Positions 8,914 to 16,696 of a stretch of DNA of 64,000 nucleotides are shown piece by piece (position 1 is the first letter of the stretch; each line of letters begins with the position of its first letter). A program made the translations under genes and the position numbers. This DNA comes from Verrucomicrobiota bacterium (GTDB lineage Bacteria; Verrucomicrobiota; Verrucomicrobiia; Limisphaerales; J093). The DNA lies in contig JAKQDD010000210.1 in the NCBI GenBank assembly GCA_029556615.1, positions 1 through 64,000 of the forward strand. Reading direction: 5' to 3'. Under the pieces are notes generated by a model that made no database searches, was not told the DNA's origin, and was given only the letters and a program-made list of their open reading frames with translations.

Positions 8914-11637
8914 ATGCCCCACGGTCCCACCAAGCTCATCCTGATCCGCGCCGGGCGCTACGATTACGCCGAGGTCGAACTGCGCGGGACGCTCCAGATC
9001 GTCGGCCCCAACAACACCGGGAAGACGACCCTGATCAACACCCTCCAGTTCCTTTACCTCGATGACCGTCGCCACATGGACTTCGGTTCCTACACGGCGG
9101 AGCAGACGCGGGACTACTATTTCCCCAACCAGTACAGCTATATCCTCTTCGAGTGCGTGGGTGTCCGGGGCCAATGCGTCCTCGGCTGGCGCGGCACCAG
9201 CAAGGCGGCTGGCGGCGACCCCGAGCGCTTCGGCTACGAAGGCCCGTTTGATCCCGCCGATTTCCTCGAGGACGACCATCGGGTGCGCGAACCCAAAGCC
9301 GTCAGCAGCCGACTCGGTCTGAAGAACCTGGTTGTGTTCAAGACTGCCCAGGAACATCGCGAGTTCCTCCTGCCCCCCACCCGCGGCCATGGGACCGGCG
9401 CCGGCCTCGTCGGCCTCCGCGACGCCGACCACTACCCCCACTTTCGCGAGACGCTCAAGAACCTCCTCTGCCTGAGCATCATCACCCAGGACCAGATGCG
9501 CGAGCGGCTCCTCATGCTCGCCGGTCTCCCGGCCGACCGCTGCGCCCTCGATGTCCGGCAGCTGTTCGGCGACGACTACGAGCGGATCCTGCGCCTCAAG
9601 CAGAAGCTGCTCCGTTTCAAGAAACATCAGGCGCGGGTTGAACAGCTCGTCGACGCCGCCGCCCGGCGCGACCGCTTGCGCGGGGAACAGATCTACCGGT
9701 GGAGCGACCTGCGCGGCAAACGCCTCGCGTTCGAAACCGCGCACCAGGCCCGGCTCGACCAGCTCGCCGCCGAGGCCGACGCCGCCGCCAACCGCCTGCG
9801 CCTTCTCCAGGCCGAGCTCGCGGATCGACGGCAGGAGGCGGAATCCCTCGCCGGCGCCCGGGGTGCTCTCGAGGGCCAGCTCGCCGGCCTTGCCGCCCTC
9901 GCGCGGGAGTTCACCGGGTTCGTCGAGCCGCTCGCGCGCACCGCGCTCCGCAACCTCGAAGCCGATCTCCTCCGCCTCCAGCAGCAGCTCGGCGAAGCCG
10001 AGCGCGAGACCCGGCCGAAAGCCGAACAGAAGGTCGCCCTGTACCGCGAGCTCGTGGCGCGCCAGCGCCGCACCCTGGAACATTTTGATCGCGCCCTGTT
10101 GACCGTGCTCCGCCGCGATCTCTCGCTGGACGAGCTCGACCCGGTGGCCCGCCTCTTCAACTTCGATCTGCTCGAGCAGCCGGTCGGCAAGGACGGCGTC
10201 GAGATCCGGCGTCGCGACGAGCTGGCCGGCCTGCTTCGGCTCATTGCCTCGCGGATTCGGGACAGCACCTACCGCGATCCGGCGCTCGTCCTGCCCCTGC
10301 CGCCCGCCCGGCAGACCGTCGACAGCCTGGCCGACCCCGAGGCCGTCCGCGAACGCCTCGCCGAAGAGGAGGACACCCTCCGGCGCTGGGAACGCATCCT
10401 CAACGCCATCACCGAACGGGAGAGCCTCCAGGCCGAGCTGACCCGGCAGACCGCCGACCTCGACCGCCTGCGCCAGCAGATCTTCCGCTGGGATCAGTAC
10501 CAGACGGCGCGCGCCGAGGAGCCCCGGCTCGAGGCCGAGCGCCAGAAGACGGAGGCGGCTCTCGCCGCCGCCCACGCTGCCGCCTCCCGCCTCGAGGGCC
10601 AGATCGAAACCGTCCGCAAAGCCCGCGAAACCGCGGAGACGGCCCGGATTGCCGAGGAGAACCAATTCAACGCCGTCATGGGCCGCTACAACCTGTGCGA
10701 CTGTCCCGAGTTCGACGCGCGGCTGCAGGCCCCGGAGGACGTGTTGCCCGGGGACTTCGACACCGCCGTCGCGCTCTTCCTCCGCGCGCAAAAGACGCTC
10801 GAAGACCTCAACGTCGGCGTCCGCGAACGCTTCCTCGAATTGGAGGGCGCCCTGGGCAGCGAGTTCACGGGGCCCGACGAGGCTGAGACGCTCCGCACGC
10901 TCCGGGAGGAACTCGAAGCGCTGCCCGACCGCGAGGAGGCGCTCCGCCGCAATTGGGAGCACCAGCTTCACCAGCTCCGCGCGACGTTTGATCATCTCCT
11001 CCGCGATTTCGCCGACATCAAGAGCGCCGCCGATCGCCTCAACCGCGCGCTGGGCGGCATCCCGATCTCGAACCTCAAGGCCCTGCATCTGGACGTCATC
11101 GAGCATGCGGACATCGTCGGCTCCCTCCGCCGCCTGGCCAACCTCGAACAACCCGGGCTCTTTGACGACAGCGCCGGCCTCGAGTCGGCGGTGGCCGCCT
11201 TCCGCCAGAAGTTCGAGGCGAGTCCCCTGCTCCGGTATGCCGACCTGTTCACGCTCCGGTTCACGGTCACCGGCGACGACGGCAAGCCGCATGCCTACCA
11301 CGACTTCCGCCAGGTCGAATCCCACGGCACCACCATTACCATCAAGGTGCTCTTCAACCTCCTGGTCCTGCGCAGTCTCCTGCGCGAAGACCACGCCAAG
11401 GGCCCGCTGTGCGAGGTCCCGTTCTTCCTGGACGAGATCCACTCGCTCGACGCCGTCAACCGGCACGCCATCCTCACCACCGCCCGCCGGCTCGGCTTCA
11501 TTGCGATCACCGCCGCCCCCGAGCCCGTCAGCGAAGTCGAGGCTCTCTACTTCCTCCAGCCCCGGGACGGGCGGATCATCCTCCGCCAGCGTCATCGCGT
11601 CGGCATCACGCGGTCCACCCCACCCCTGCCCTCGTGA
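8914..11637 (+). CDS. jetC: JetC/MksB-like SMC-family ATPase
   Basis: A protein of 907 aa. Walker A is GPNNTGKTT at residues 31-39, within a YDYAEVELRGTLQIVG head opening like MukB and JetC. Long coiled coils rich in Glu, Arg, Leu and Ala occupy roughly 205-340 and 445-690, with a non-coiled stretch between them (about 340-445) that could be a hinge. An ABC-like signature is replaced by ESHGTTITIKVLFNLLVL (about 802-819; S803). Walker B is VPFFLDEIHSLD with D840 and E841. At 907 aa it is shorter than MukB (about 1480) and than usual JetC (about 1100), so arms are short. It starts 12 nt after jetB and its stop overlaps the jetD start (GTGA). ATP-driven loop extrusion on DNA is the expected role. 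Confidence 0.85.
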   Translation: MPHGPTKLILIRAGRYDYAEVELRGTLQIVGPNNTGKTTLINTLQFLYLDDRRHMDFGSYTAEQTRDYYFPNQYSYILFECVGVRGQCVLGWRGTSKAAGGDPERFGYEGPFDPADFLEDDHRVREPKAVSSRLGLKNLVVFKTAQEHREFLLPPTRGHGTGAGLVGLRDADHYPHFRETLKNLLCLSIITQDQMRERLLMLAGLPADRCALDVRQLFGDDYERILRLKQKLLRFKKHQARVEQLVDAAARRDRLRGEQIYRWSDLRGKRLAFETAHQARLDQLAAEADAAANRLRLLQAELADRRQEAESLAGARGALEGQLAGLAALAREFTGFVEPLARTALRNLEADLLRLQQQLGEAERETRPKAEQKVALYRELVARQRRTLEHFDRALLTVLRRDLSLDELDPVARLFNFDLLEQPVGKDGVEIRRRDELAGLLRLIASRIRDSTYRDPALVLPLPPARQTVDSLADPEAVRERLAEEEDTLRRWERILNAITERESLQAELTRQTADLDRLRQQIFRWDQYQTARAEEPRLEAERQKTEAALAAAHAAASRLEGQIETVRKARETAETARIAEENQFNAVMGRYNLCDCPEFDARLQAPEDVLPGDFDTAVALFLRAQKTLEDLNVGVRERFLELEGALGSEFTGPDEAETLRTLREELEALPDREEALRRNWEHQLHQLRATFDHLLRDFADIKSAADRLNRALGGIPISNLKALHLDVIEHADIVGSLRRLANLEQPGLFDDSAGLESAVAAFRQKFEASPLLRYADLFTLRFTVTGDDGKPHAYHDFRQVESHGTTITIKVLFNLLVLRSLLREDHAKGPLCEVPFFLDEIHSLDAVNRHAILTTARRLGFIAITAAPEPVSEVEALYFLQPRDGRIILRQRHRVGITRSTPPLPS

Positions 11638-12494
11638 ACTCGAAAGAACAGGTCCGCGCGCAACTCGAGCGCTTCGCCCGCGAGGGCACCCTGGCGGGAA
11701 CCGCCTGCAGCAAGGCGCTCCGCACCCGGCTCCTGCCGCTGCTCGCCAGCGGTATCGTCGCCGAGGAACGCGCCGGCGCCGGCCGGCGCTTCGTCCTCGC
11801 CGATCGCCAGGCGTTCGCTCGATTCCTCGCCCGCCAGTTCCCGGCCGCCGACCTGCCCGGCCCGGCGCTCTCCCGCGTGACCGGTCTCGGCCGGTTCCGC
11901 GACTCGAAGGCCTACTCGAGCGACACCCCTGAGATCGTCGCGGTGCGCGCCGCGCGCGACGTCCTTCTGGATCCCGACGGTCAGCCTGTGGCCGCCGCCG
12001 CCGCCACCGCCCATCACGGGGTCTTCGCCTTCCTGCTTTCAGCCGGGTCCAGGTACCGCCTCGAAGGTCCGACGGCGCTGATCGAGAATCCGGCGCTCTT
12101 CACCCAGTGGGAACGGCTTGGATTGCCGGTCGGGCTGGCCCTCTACAGCCAGGGCAAGATCTCCGGCCGGCTTCTTGATTGGCTCGTCCGGCAGACAGCC
12201 TCTCGGTTCACGTTGCTGCACCTGCCGGACTATGATCCCGCGGGCCTTGTCGAGCACGAACGCCTTTGCCGGCGCTTGGGCTCCCGGGTCGAGCTGTATT
12301 GGCCGGAGGATCTCGAGGCCCGTTTCCATCGCTACGCCAACCGATGGCTGCTGGATCGGCCCCGCCAACGCGCGGCGCTGGCCCGGCTGCGCGCAGCGGC
12401 GTCCCCGGCCGTGCGTGCCGTCGTGGCCCTGATCGACCGCTCCAACGGCGGGCTCGAGCAGGAAGCCCTGCTCCTGCCCGCCGGGATCGCCTAG
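11634..12494 (+). CDS. jetD: JetD/MksG-like Toprim nuclease subunit, compact form
   Basis: A protein of 286 aa with a GTG start at 11634 overlapping the jetC stop. Residues 1-75 form a small winged-helix-like part (VRAQLERFAREGTLAGTACS). The C-terminal half is Toprim-like: the acidic residue in TALIENPALF (E151), the metal-binding pair in LLHLPDYDPAGL (D199, D201), and a terminal GLEQEALL motif seen in JetD. Known JetD proteins are about 380-420 aa, so the N-terminal region is reduced. In Wadjet systems this subunit cleaves DNA trapped by the extruding complex, which removes small circular plasmids. The stop codon TAG is part of the CTAG edge of repeat element A. Confidence 0.8.
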   Translation: MNSKEQVRAQLERFAREGTLAGTACSKALRTRLLPLLASGIVAEERAGAGRRFVLADRQAFARFLARQFPAADLPGPALSRVTGLGRFRDSKAYSSDTPEIVAVRAARDVLLDPDGQPVAAAAATAHHGVFAFLLSAGSRYRLEGPTALIENPALFTQWERLGLPVGLALYSQGKISGRLLDWLVRQTASRFTLLHLPDYDPAGLVEHERLCRRLGSRVELYWPEDLEARFHRYANRWLLDRPRQRAALARLRAAASPAVRAVVALIDRSNGGLEQEALLLPAGIA

Positions 12495-12668
12495 CGAGGC
12501 GCGCCTCAGACCTAACGAAGTCCGCGATCCCATGAAGCCTTCCTGCCTTTCCGGACCCTCTCTTCCGCGCCTCGCTCATTCAGATCCCTCGACGGAGGAA
12601 GGGGAGGCCTGGAACGGCAGGGACCCAACTTGACCTGTTGACCCCATATTCCCCAAGTCGAGGGCTAG
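12491..12668 (+). repeat. Composite inverted-repeat element, copy A (modules 2+1)
   Basis: The element is bounded by CTAG at 12491-12494 and 12665-12668. Module 2 (12492-12576) has termini TAGCGAGGCGC and GCGCCTCGCT. Module 1 (about 12581-12667) ends in the inverted pair CCCTCGAC and GTCGAGGG. The internal sequence matches copy B closely, including the string TGGAACGGCAGGGACCCAAC. The left CTAG contains the jetD stop codon. It has no coding capacity. It fills most of the gap before the next gene. Confidence 0.9.
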
Positions 12669-12722
12669 CCCGCCGCTTTCGGATTCCCTCCGTGGGGCCG
12701 GCGGGCGTATCCTCCCGCCCCG

Positions 12723-14084
12723 ATGACCGCAACGGCGCACCGCAGGGTTCTGCTGATGATCGGGCTCTGGCTTGGAGGCTTGACGGCTTGGTCCGACGAC
12801 TGGCCGCAATGGATGGGACCTCGCCGGGACGGGGTTTGGCGTGAGACCGGCATTCTCGAGCGGTTCCCGGACGCCGGGCTCGTGCCGCGATGGAAAACGG
12901 CCATCCGCGGCGGGTACGTCGGACCAGCGGTGGCGGGCAACCGGCTGTTCCTGCTTGATCGCCAGGCGGGCACCATGCCCGAGCGCAAGAAGGGGGAGAC
13001 CAGCCTGCCTCAGATCCCGGGGAACGAACGCGTCCTTTGCCTCGACGCGGCCACGGGCGCCCGGGTGTGGGAGCACACGTACGACTGCGCCTATCGCATC
13101 GACTATCCCGCCGGCCCGCGCGCCACGCCGGTGATTGCGGACGGGCGTGTGTTCACGCTGGGGGCCATGGGTGATCTCCGCTGCCTTCGGGCCGGGGACG
13201 GCACGCTGGTCTGGTCGCGGCAACTGCTGATGGAATTCCAGCTGTCGGATCCCCCGCTCTGGGGGTGGGCGGGACACCCGGTGCTGGACGGCAACCGTCT
13301 GATTTGTCTGGTGGGCGGCCCCGGCAGCGCGGTGGTGGCCTTTGACAAGGAGACCGGCCGCGAAGAGTGGCGCGCGCTGACAGCCGTCGAGATTGGCTAC
13401 GCGCCGCCGGCCCTGTACACCGTGAACGGCCGGCGCGAGCTGATCGTCTGGCACCCCGACGGCGTCGCCGGGCTGGCTCCCGAGACCGGAGCGGTGTTGT
13501 GGTCACACGCCTATCCCGTGGGCGGCAAGCCGCAGCGGCCGGAGGTGGCGATTGCCATGCCCCGGCTCGAGGGCGATCGGCTCCTGCTGACGTCGTTCTA
13601 CCAGGGCTCGCTCCTGTTGCAGCTGGCCGTCGACGGTCCGAAAGTGGTTTGGAACCGCCGCAGCACAAGCAAGTCCACGATGAACGACGGCTTGCATGCG
13701 GTGATGACCACGCCGCTCTTCAAGGATGGCTTCATCTATGGCTGCTGCGGCTTCGGCGAGCTGCGCTGCCTCGATGCCGCGACGGGCGATCGGCGCTGGG
13801 AGACGTACGCCGCCACCGGCGGCAAGAAGGCGTTCTTCGGCACGGCGTTCCTGGTCGAGCACGAGGATCGGGCCGTCGTGTGGAACGACCAAGGGGAGTT
13901 GATCCTCGCGCGGCTCGAGCCCGAGGGTTACACCGAGATCAGCCGCACCCGGCTTCTCGAACCGCTTGAGAACACCCGTGGCCGGACGGTTCTCTGGTGT
14001 GCGCCCGCCTTCGCCAATCGCTGTGTCTACGTCCACAACGGGCACGACCTGATCTGCGTCTCGCTGGCGGCCGGCCCTTCCTAG
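12723..14084 (+). CDS. PQQ-binding-like beta-propeller exported protein
   Basis: A protein of 453 aa with an N-terminal signal peptide (VLLMIGLWLGGLTAWSDD). The mature start DWPQWMGPRRDGVW is typical of the BamB-like, PQQ-type propellers common in Verrucomicrobiota and Planctomycetota. Repeated blade motifs are visible: LCLDAATGARVWEH, VVAFDKETGREEW, AGLAPETGAVLWSH and LRCLDAATGDRRWE. These are structural WD-like/PQQ blades and give no proof of cofactor binding. The protein is presumably periplasmic or surface-located; substrate unknown. The TAG stop is the edge of repeat element B, and a related propeller gene converges on the same element from the other side. Confidence 0.88.
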   Translation: MTATAHRRVLLMIGLWLGGLTAWSDDWPQWMGPRRDGVWRETGILERFPDAGLVPRWKTAIRGGYVGPAVAGNRLFLLDRQAGTMPERKKGETSLPQIPGNERVLCLDAATGARVWEHTYDCAYRIDYPAGPRATPVIADGRVFTLGAMGDLRCLRAGDGTLVWSRQLLMEFQLSDPPLWGWAGHPVLDGNRLICLVGGPGSAVVAFDKETGREEWRALTAVEIGYAPPALYTVNGRRELIVWHPDGVAGLAPETGAVLWSHAYPVGGKPQRPEVAIAMPRLEGDRLLLTSFYQGSLLLQLAVDGPKVVWNRRSTSKSTMNDGLHAVMTTPLFKDGFIYGCCGFGELRCLDAATGDRRWETYAATGGKKAFFGTAFLVEHEDRAVVWNDQGELILARLEPEGYTEISRTRLLEPLENTRGRTVLWCAPAFANRCVYVHNGHDLICVSLAAGPS

Positions 14085-14261
14085 CGAGGCGCCGCCTCAG
14101 ACCTAACGAAGTCCGCAAGCCCAGGAAGCCTTCCTGCCCTTCCGAACCCTCTCTTCCGCGCCTCGCTAATGTAGAGTCCTCGACAGAAGGAGGGATGGCC
14201 TGGAACGGCAGGGACCCAACTTGACCTGTTGACCCCATGTTCCACAGGTCGAGGACTCTAG
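14081..14261 (+). repeat. Composite inverted-repeat element, copy B (modules 2+1)
   Basis: This is the best preserved copy. Module 2 is 14082-14168 (87 bp, termini TAGCGAGGCGC and GCGCCTCGCTA). A 3 bp spacer follows, then module 1 at 14172-14260 (89 bp, perfect 13 bp termini TAGAGTCCTCGAC and GTCGAGGACTCTA). CTAG occurs at both outer edges (14081-14084, 14258-14261). The left CTAG carries the stop of the upstream plus-strand gene and the right CTAG carries the stop of the minus-strand gene, so one element ends two convergent genes. Confidence 0.95.
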
Positions 14262-15553
14262 CGAGGCGGGCCTTCGAGGCGGTAGAGGCGGCTGTCCGTG
14301 CGCAGGAAGAGCGAGCGCCCAGCCGCGGCAGGGGTGGCGACGACCGGGCCCGGCAGCGCGTTTTCCGCGAGCTTCACCAACGCCGTGCCGGCCTGGAGCA
14401 CGATCGTCTTGCCCGAGTGCGCGAAGAAGTAGAGCCGGCCTGCCGCCGCCAGCGGCGAGGCGAGGAACGTCTCGCCTGTCCGCTCCTGCCAGCGGATCTC
14501 TCCGGTCCGGGCGTCCGCGCAGGTGACCATGCCGTCGTCGGCTCCCCAGTAGAGCTCGTCTCCCACCAGGACGGGAGAGGACATCACCGGGACTTGCCGC
14601 AGGGTTTTCCAGGCGACTTGGCCGGCGGTCAACTCCCCGTCGCCGTCGGCACGAACCGCCCACAGCTGCGCCTTGAAACAGCCCGTTCCGAAGAACGCCA
14701 GCCCGTGGCCGAACACGGGGCACGTGCCGATCGAGAATCCGTCGCCGTGCCGGACGCGCCAGTGTTCGGCGCCGGTGGCGGGGTTGTAGGCAACCGTCCA
14801 GTGGGCTCCCGGGGCGATCAGTTGCGTGCGCCCGGCGTGCTGGACGACGATCGGGGTCGAGAACGACTTCTTGAGGTTCGGACTCGAGGTGTTGATCGGG
14901 GGCCGGTCGGTGCGCCACGCGGTCTTGCCCGTGGTCTTGTCGAGCGCGGCGACGTACTGGGCGTCGCGGCCATCGCGCACCAGGATCAGGGAGTTGTTCC
15001 AGAGCACGGGCGAGCTGCCGGGGCCCACCTGGTGGTCGAGCGGGAGCTGCACCTGCCAGAGGACCGTCCCCGTGGCCGCCTCGAGGCAGGCCGTCCCCAT
15101 CGTCCCGAAGTCCACGTAGAGCCGATCCGGTTCGATGACCGGGGTGGGTGTGGCCCAGCTGTTGAACCAGTGGACCGGGTCGGGGTGATCGATGTCGCGG
15201 AACGTGGTCTGCCAAACCTGTTTGCCGCTCGCCCGATCGAGGCACAACACCTGCAGCGTGACGTGCTCCGCGGTCTGCATGTCGTCGGACCCGATCCGCG
15301 TCCGCTCGATCCCGCGCTCGAGGGCCGTGGTCAGCCAGATCCGATCCCCGAGGACGACCGGCGACGATCGTCCCCGTCCCGGGAGCGCCGTCATCCAAAC
15401 CACGTGATTGGTTTCACTCCAGAGGACTGGCGGCTGGGCCTCGAGCGCGAGGCCGTCGCCCGTCGGCCCCCGAAACCGGGGCCACTCGGTGTCGGCCCGC
15501 ATCGCGCTCGACACCAGCAACACCATCAACAGCCGTCGCCATGAATCCAGCAT
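14258..15553 (-). CDS. PQQ-binding-like beta-propeller exported protein
   Basis: A protein of 431 aa with a signal peptide (WRRLLMVLLVSSAMRAD). The mature start TEWPRFRGPTGDGLA parallels the convergent neighbour (DWPQWMGPRRDGV). Blade motifs include VLCLDRASGKQVWQ, ACLEAATGTVLWQ and TCADARTGEIRWQ. The ATG at 15553 is used because upstream in-frame sequence lacks features of a protein. The two propellers are related in type but differ in sequence, so they are paralogues at most distantly. Function is unknown, probably periplasmic. The last codons and the TAG stop are formed by the edge of repeat element B. Confidence 0.87.
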   Translation of the reverse strand: MLDSWRRLLMVLLVSSAMRADTEWPRFRGPTGDGLALEAQPPVLWSETNHVVWMTALPGRGRSSPVVLGDRIWLTTALERGIERTRIGSDDMQTAEHVTLQVLCLDRASGKQVWQTTFRDIDHPDPVHWFNSWATPTPVIEPDRLYVDFGTMGTACLEAATGTVLWQVQLPLDHQVGPGSSPVLWNNSLILVRDGRDAQYVAALDKTTGKTAWRTDRPPINTSSPNLKKSFSTPIVVQHAGRTQLIAPGAHWTVAYNPATGAEHWRVRHGDGFSIGTCPVFGHGLAFFGTGCFKAQLWAVRADGDGELTAGQVAWKTLRQVPVMSSPVLVGDELYWGADDGMVTCADARTGEIRWQERTGETFLASPLAAAGRLYFFAHSGKTIVLQAGTALVKLAENALPGPVVATPAAAGRSLFLRTDSRLYRLEGPPR

Positions 15554-15715
15554 AAACGCCCTCGATTGCCCGGAGAGAGTCGGCGATCGACAGACCGCTG
15601 GCCAAGCAAAATCGGGATGGGACAACCGCTTGTGGGGCGGGCTCGACGGGGGGGTCTGAGGCGGCGCCTCGCGACCATTGCACTCAGCGGCCGGTCTTGG
15701 CACACTCGTGGCGTC

Positions 15716-16696
15716 ATGCAGCCGTCATGCGTTTCCCGCCGTGGCGCCCTCGCCCGCACCGGCGCGTTTCTCGGTGCCACTCTCGTCAGTCCCGCCGCCG
15801 GCCTTCGGGCTGCTGACACGTCACCGGGCGGATCCCCGGCGTCGGAACGATTCGTCCTCGGTTTCAACACGGCCTGCATTCGCGGCCAGAAGGTCGGCAT
15901 CGAGAAGGAGATCGAGATCGCCGCCGGCGCCGGTTTTCGGGCCATCGAACCCTGGGTCGAGTCGATCGAAGCCTACGTCAAGGGCGGCGGGGCCCTTGCC
16001 GATCTCCGCAAGCGGATTGCCGATGCGGGGCTGAGCGTCGAGGGCGCGATCGCCTTTCCGGAGTGGGTCGTGGATGACGACGCGCGGCGCGCCCGGGGTC
16101 TCGAGCAGGCGAAGCGGTGCATGGACCTCGTCGCCCAGATTGGCGGGTCGCGCCTCGCTGCCCCCCCGGCCGGCGCCACCAACGAGCCCGGGCTCGACCT
16201 CGACAAGGCGGCCGAACGGTACCGGGCGCTCCTCGACGTGGGCGAGGCGATGGGCGTGGTGCCGATGCTCGAAGTCTGGGGCTTCTCGAAGAACCTCAAC
16301 CGCCTGTCCAACTGCGCGTACGTCGCGATTGCCGCAGGCCATCCCAAGGCGGCCCTGCTCGCCGACATCTTCCACCTCCACAAAGGCGGCTCCGCCTGGG
16401 ACGGCCTCAAGGTCATCGACGGCGGCGTGCTGCCGGTCTTTCACATGAACGATTATCCGGCGGACCCGCCGCGCGACCAGATCAACGACGGCTTCCGGTG
16501 CATGCCCGGCGACGGCGTCGCTCCGATCGGGCCGGTGCTCCGGGATCTCTGGGCGAAGGACCGGCGCGTCGTCCTTTCCCTGGAGCTGTTCACGCGCCGG
16601 TTCTGGGAGCAGGACCCGGCCGAGGTGGCCAGGACCGGTTATCAGAAACTCAAGGCTGTTGTTCAACAGGCCATCGCCCCTGCCCGCACGCCATGA
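15716..16696 (+). CDS. Tat-exported sugar phosphate isomerase/epimerase (TIM barrel)
   Basis: A protein of 326 aa. The N-terminus has a twin-arginine signal (CVSRRGALARTGAFLGA) followed by a hydrophobic stretch. The rest is an AP-endonuclease-2/xylose-isomerase-like barrel: GFRAIEPWVESIEAYV, VPMLEVWGFSKNLN and LADIFHLHKGGS, with a metal-ligand-type motif in PVFHMNDYPADPPRD and the late VVLSLELF strand. Such enzymes epimerise or isomerise sugars or inositols, and many PVC genomes export them. The start at 15716 gives a complete Tat signal. The stop overlaps the next start (ATGA), so the two are co-translated. Confidence 0.85.
   Translation: MQPSCVSRRGALARTGAFLGATLVSPAAGLRAADTSPGGSPASERFVLGFNTACIRGQKVGIEKEIEIAAGAGFRAIEPWVESIEAYVKGGGALADLRKRIADAGLSVEGAIAFPEWVVDDDARRARGLEQAKRCMDLVAQIGGSRLAAPPAGATNEPGLDLDKAAERYRALLDVGEAMGVVPMLEVWGFSKNLNRLSNCAYVAIAAGHPKAALLADIFHLHKGGSAWDGLKVIDGGVLPVFHMNDYPADPPRDQINDGFRCMPGDGVAPIGPVLRDLWAKDRRVVLSLELFTRRFWEQDPAEVARTGYQKLKAVVQQAIAPARTP

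Noticed and set aside
8287-11595. Long open frame on the minus strand opposite the SMC-like gene
   Set aside because: It is a shadow of high GC content and third-position bias. The plus-strand frame has Walker motifs and coupled neighbours; the minus frame has none.
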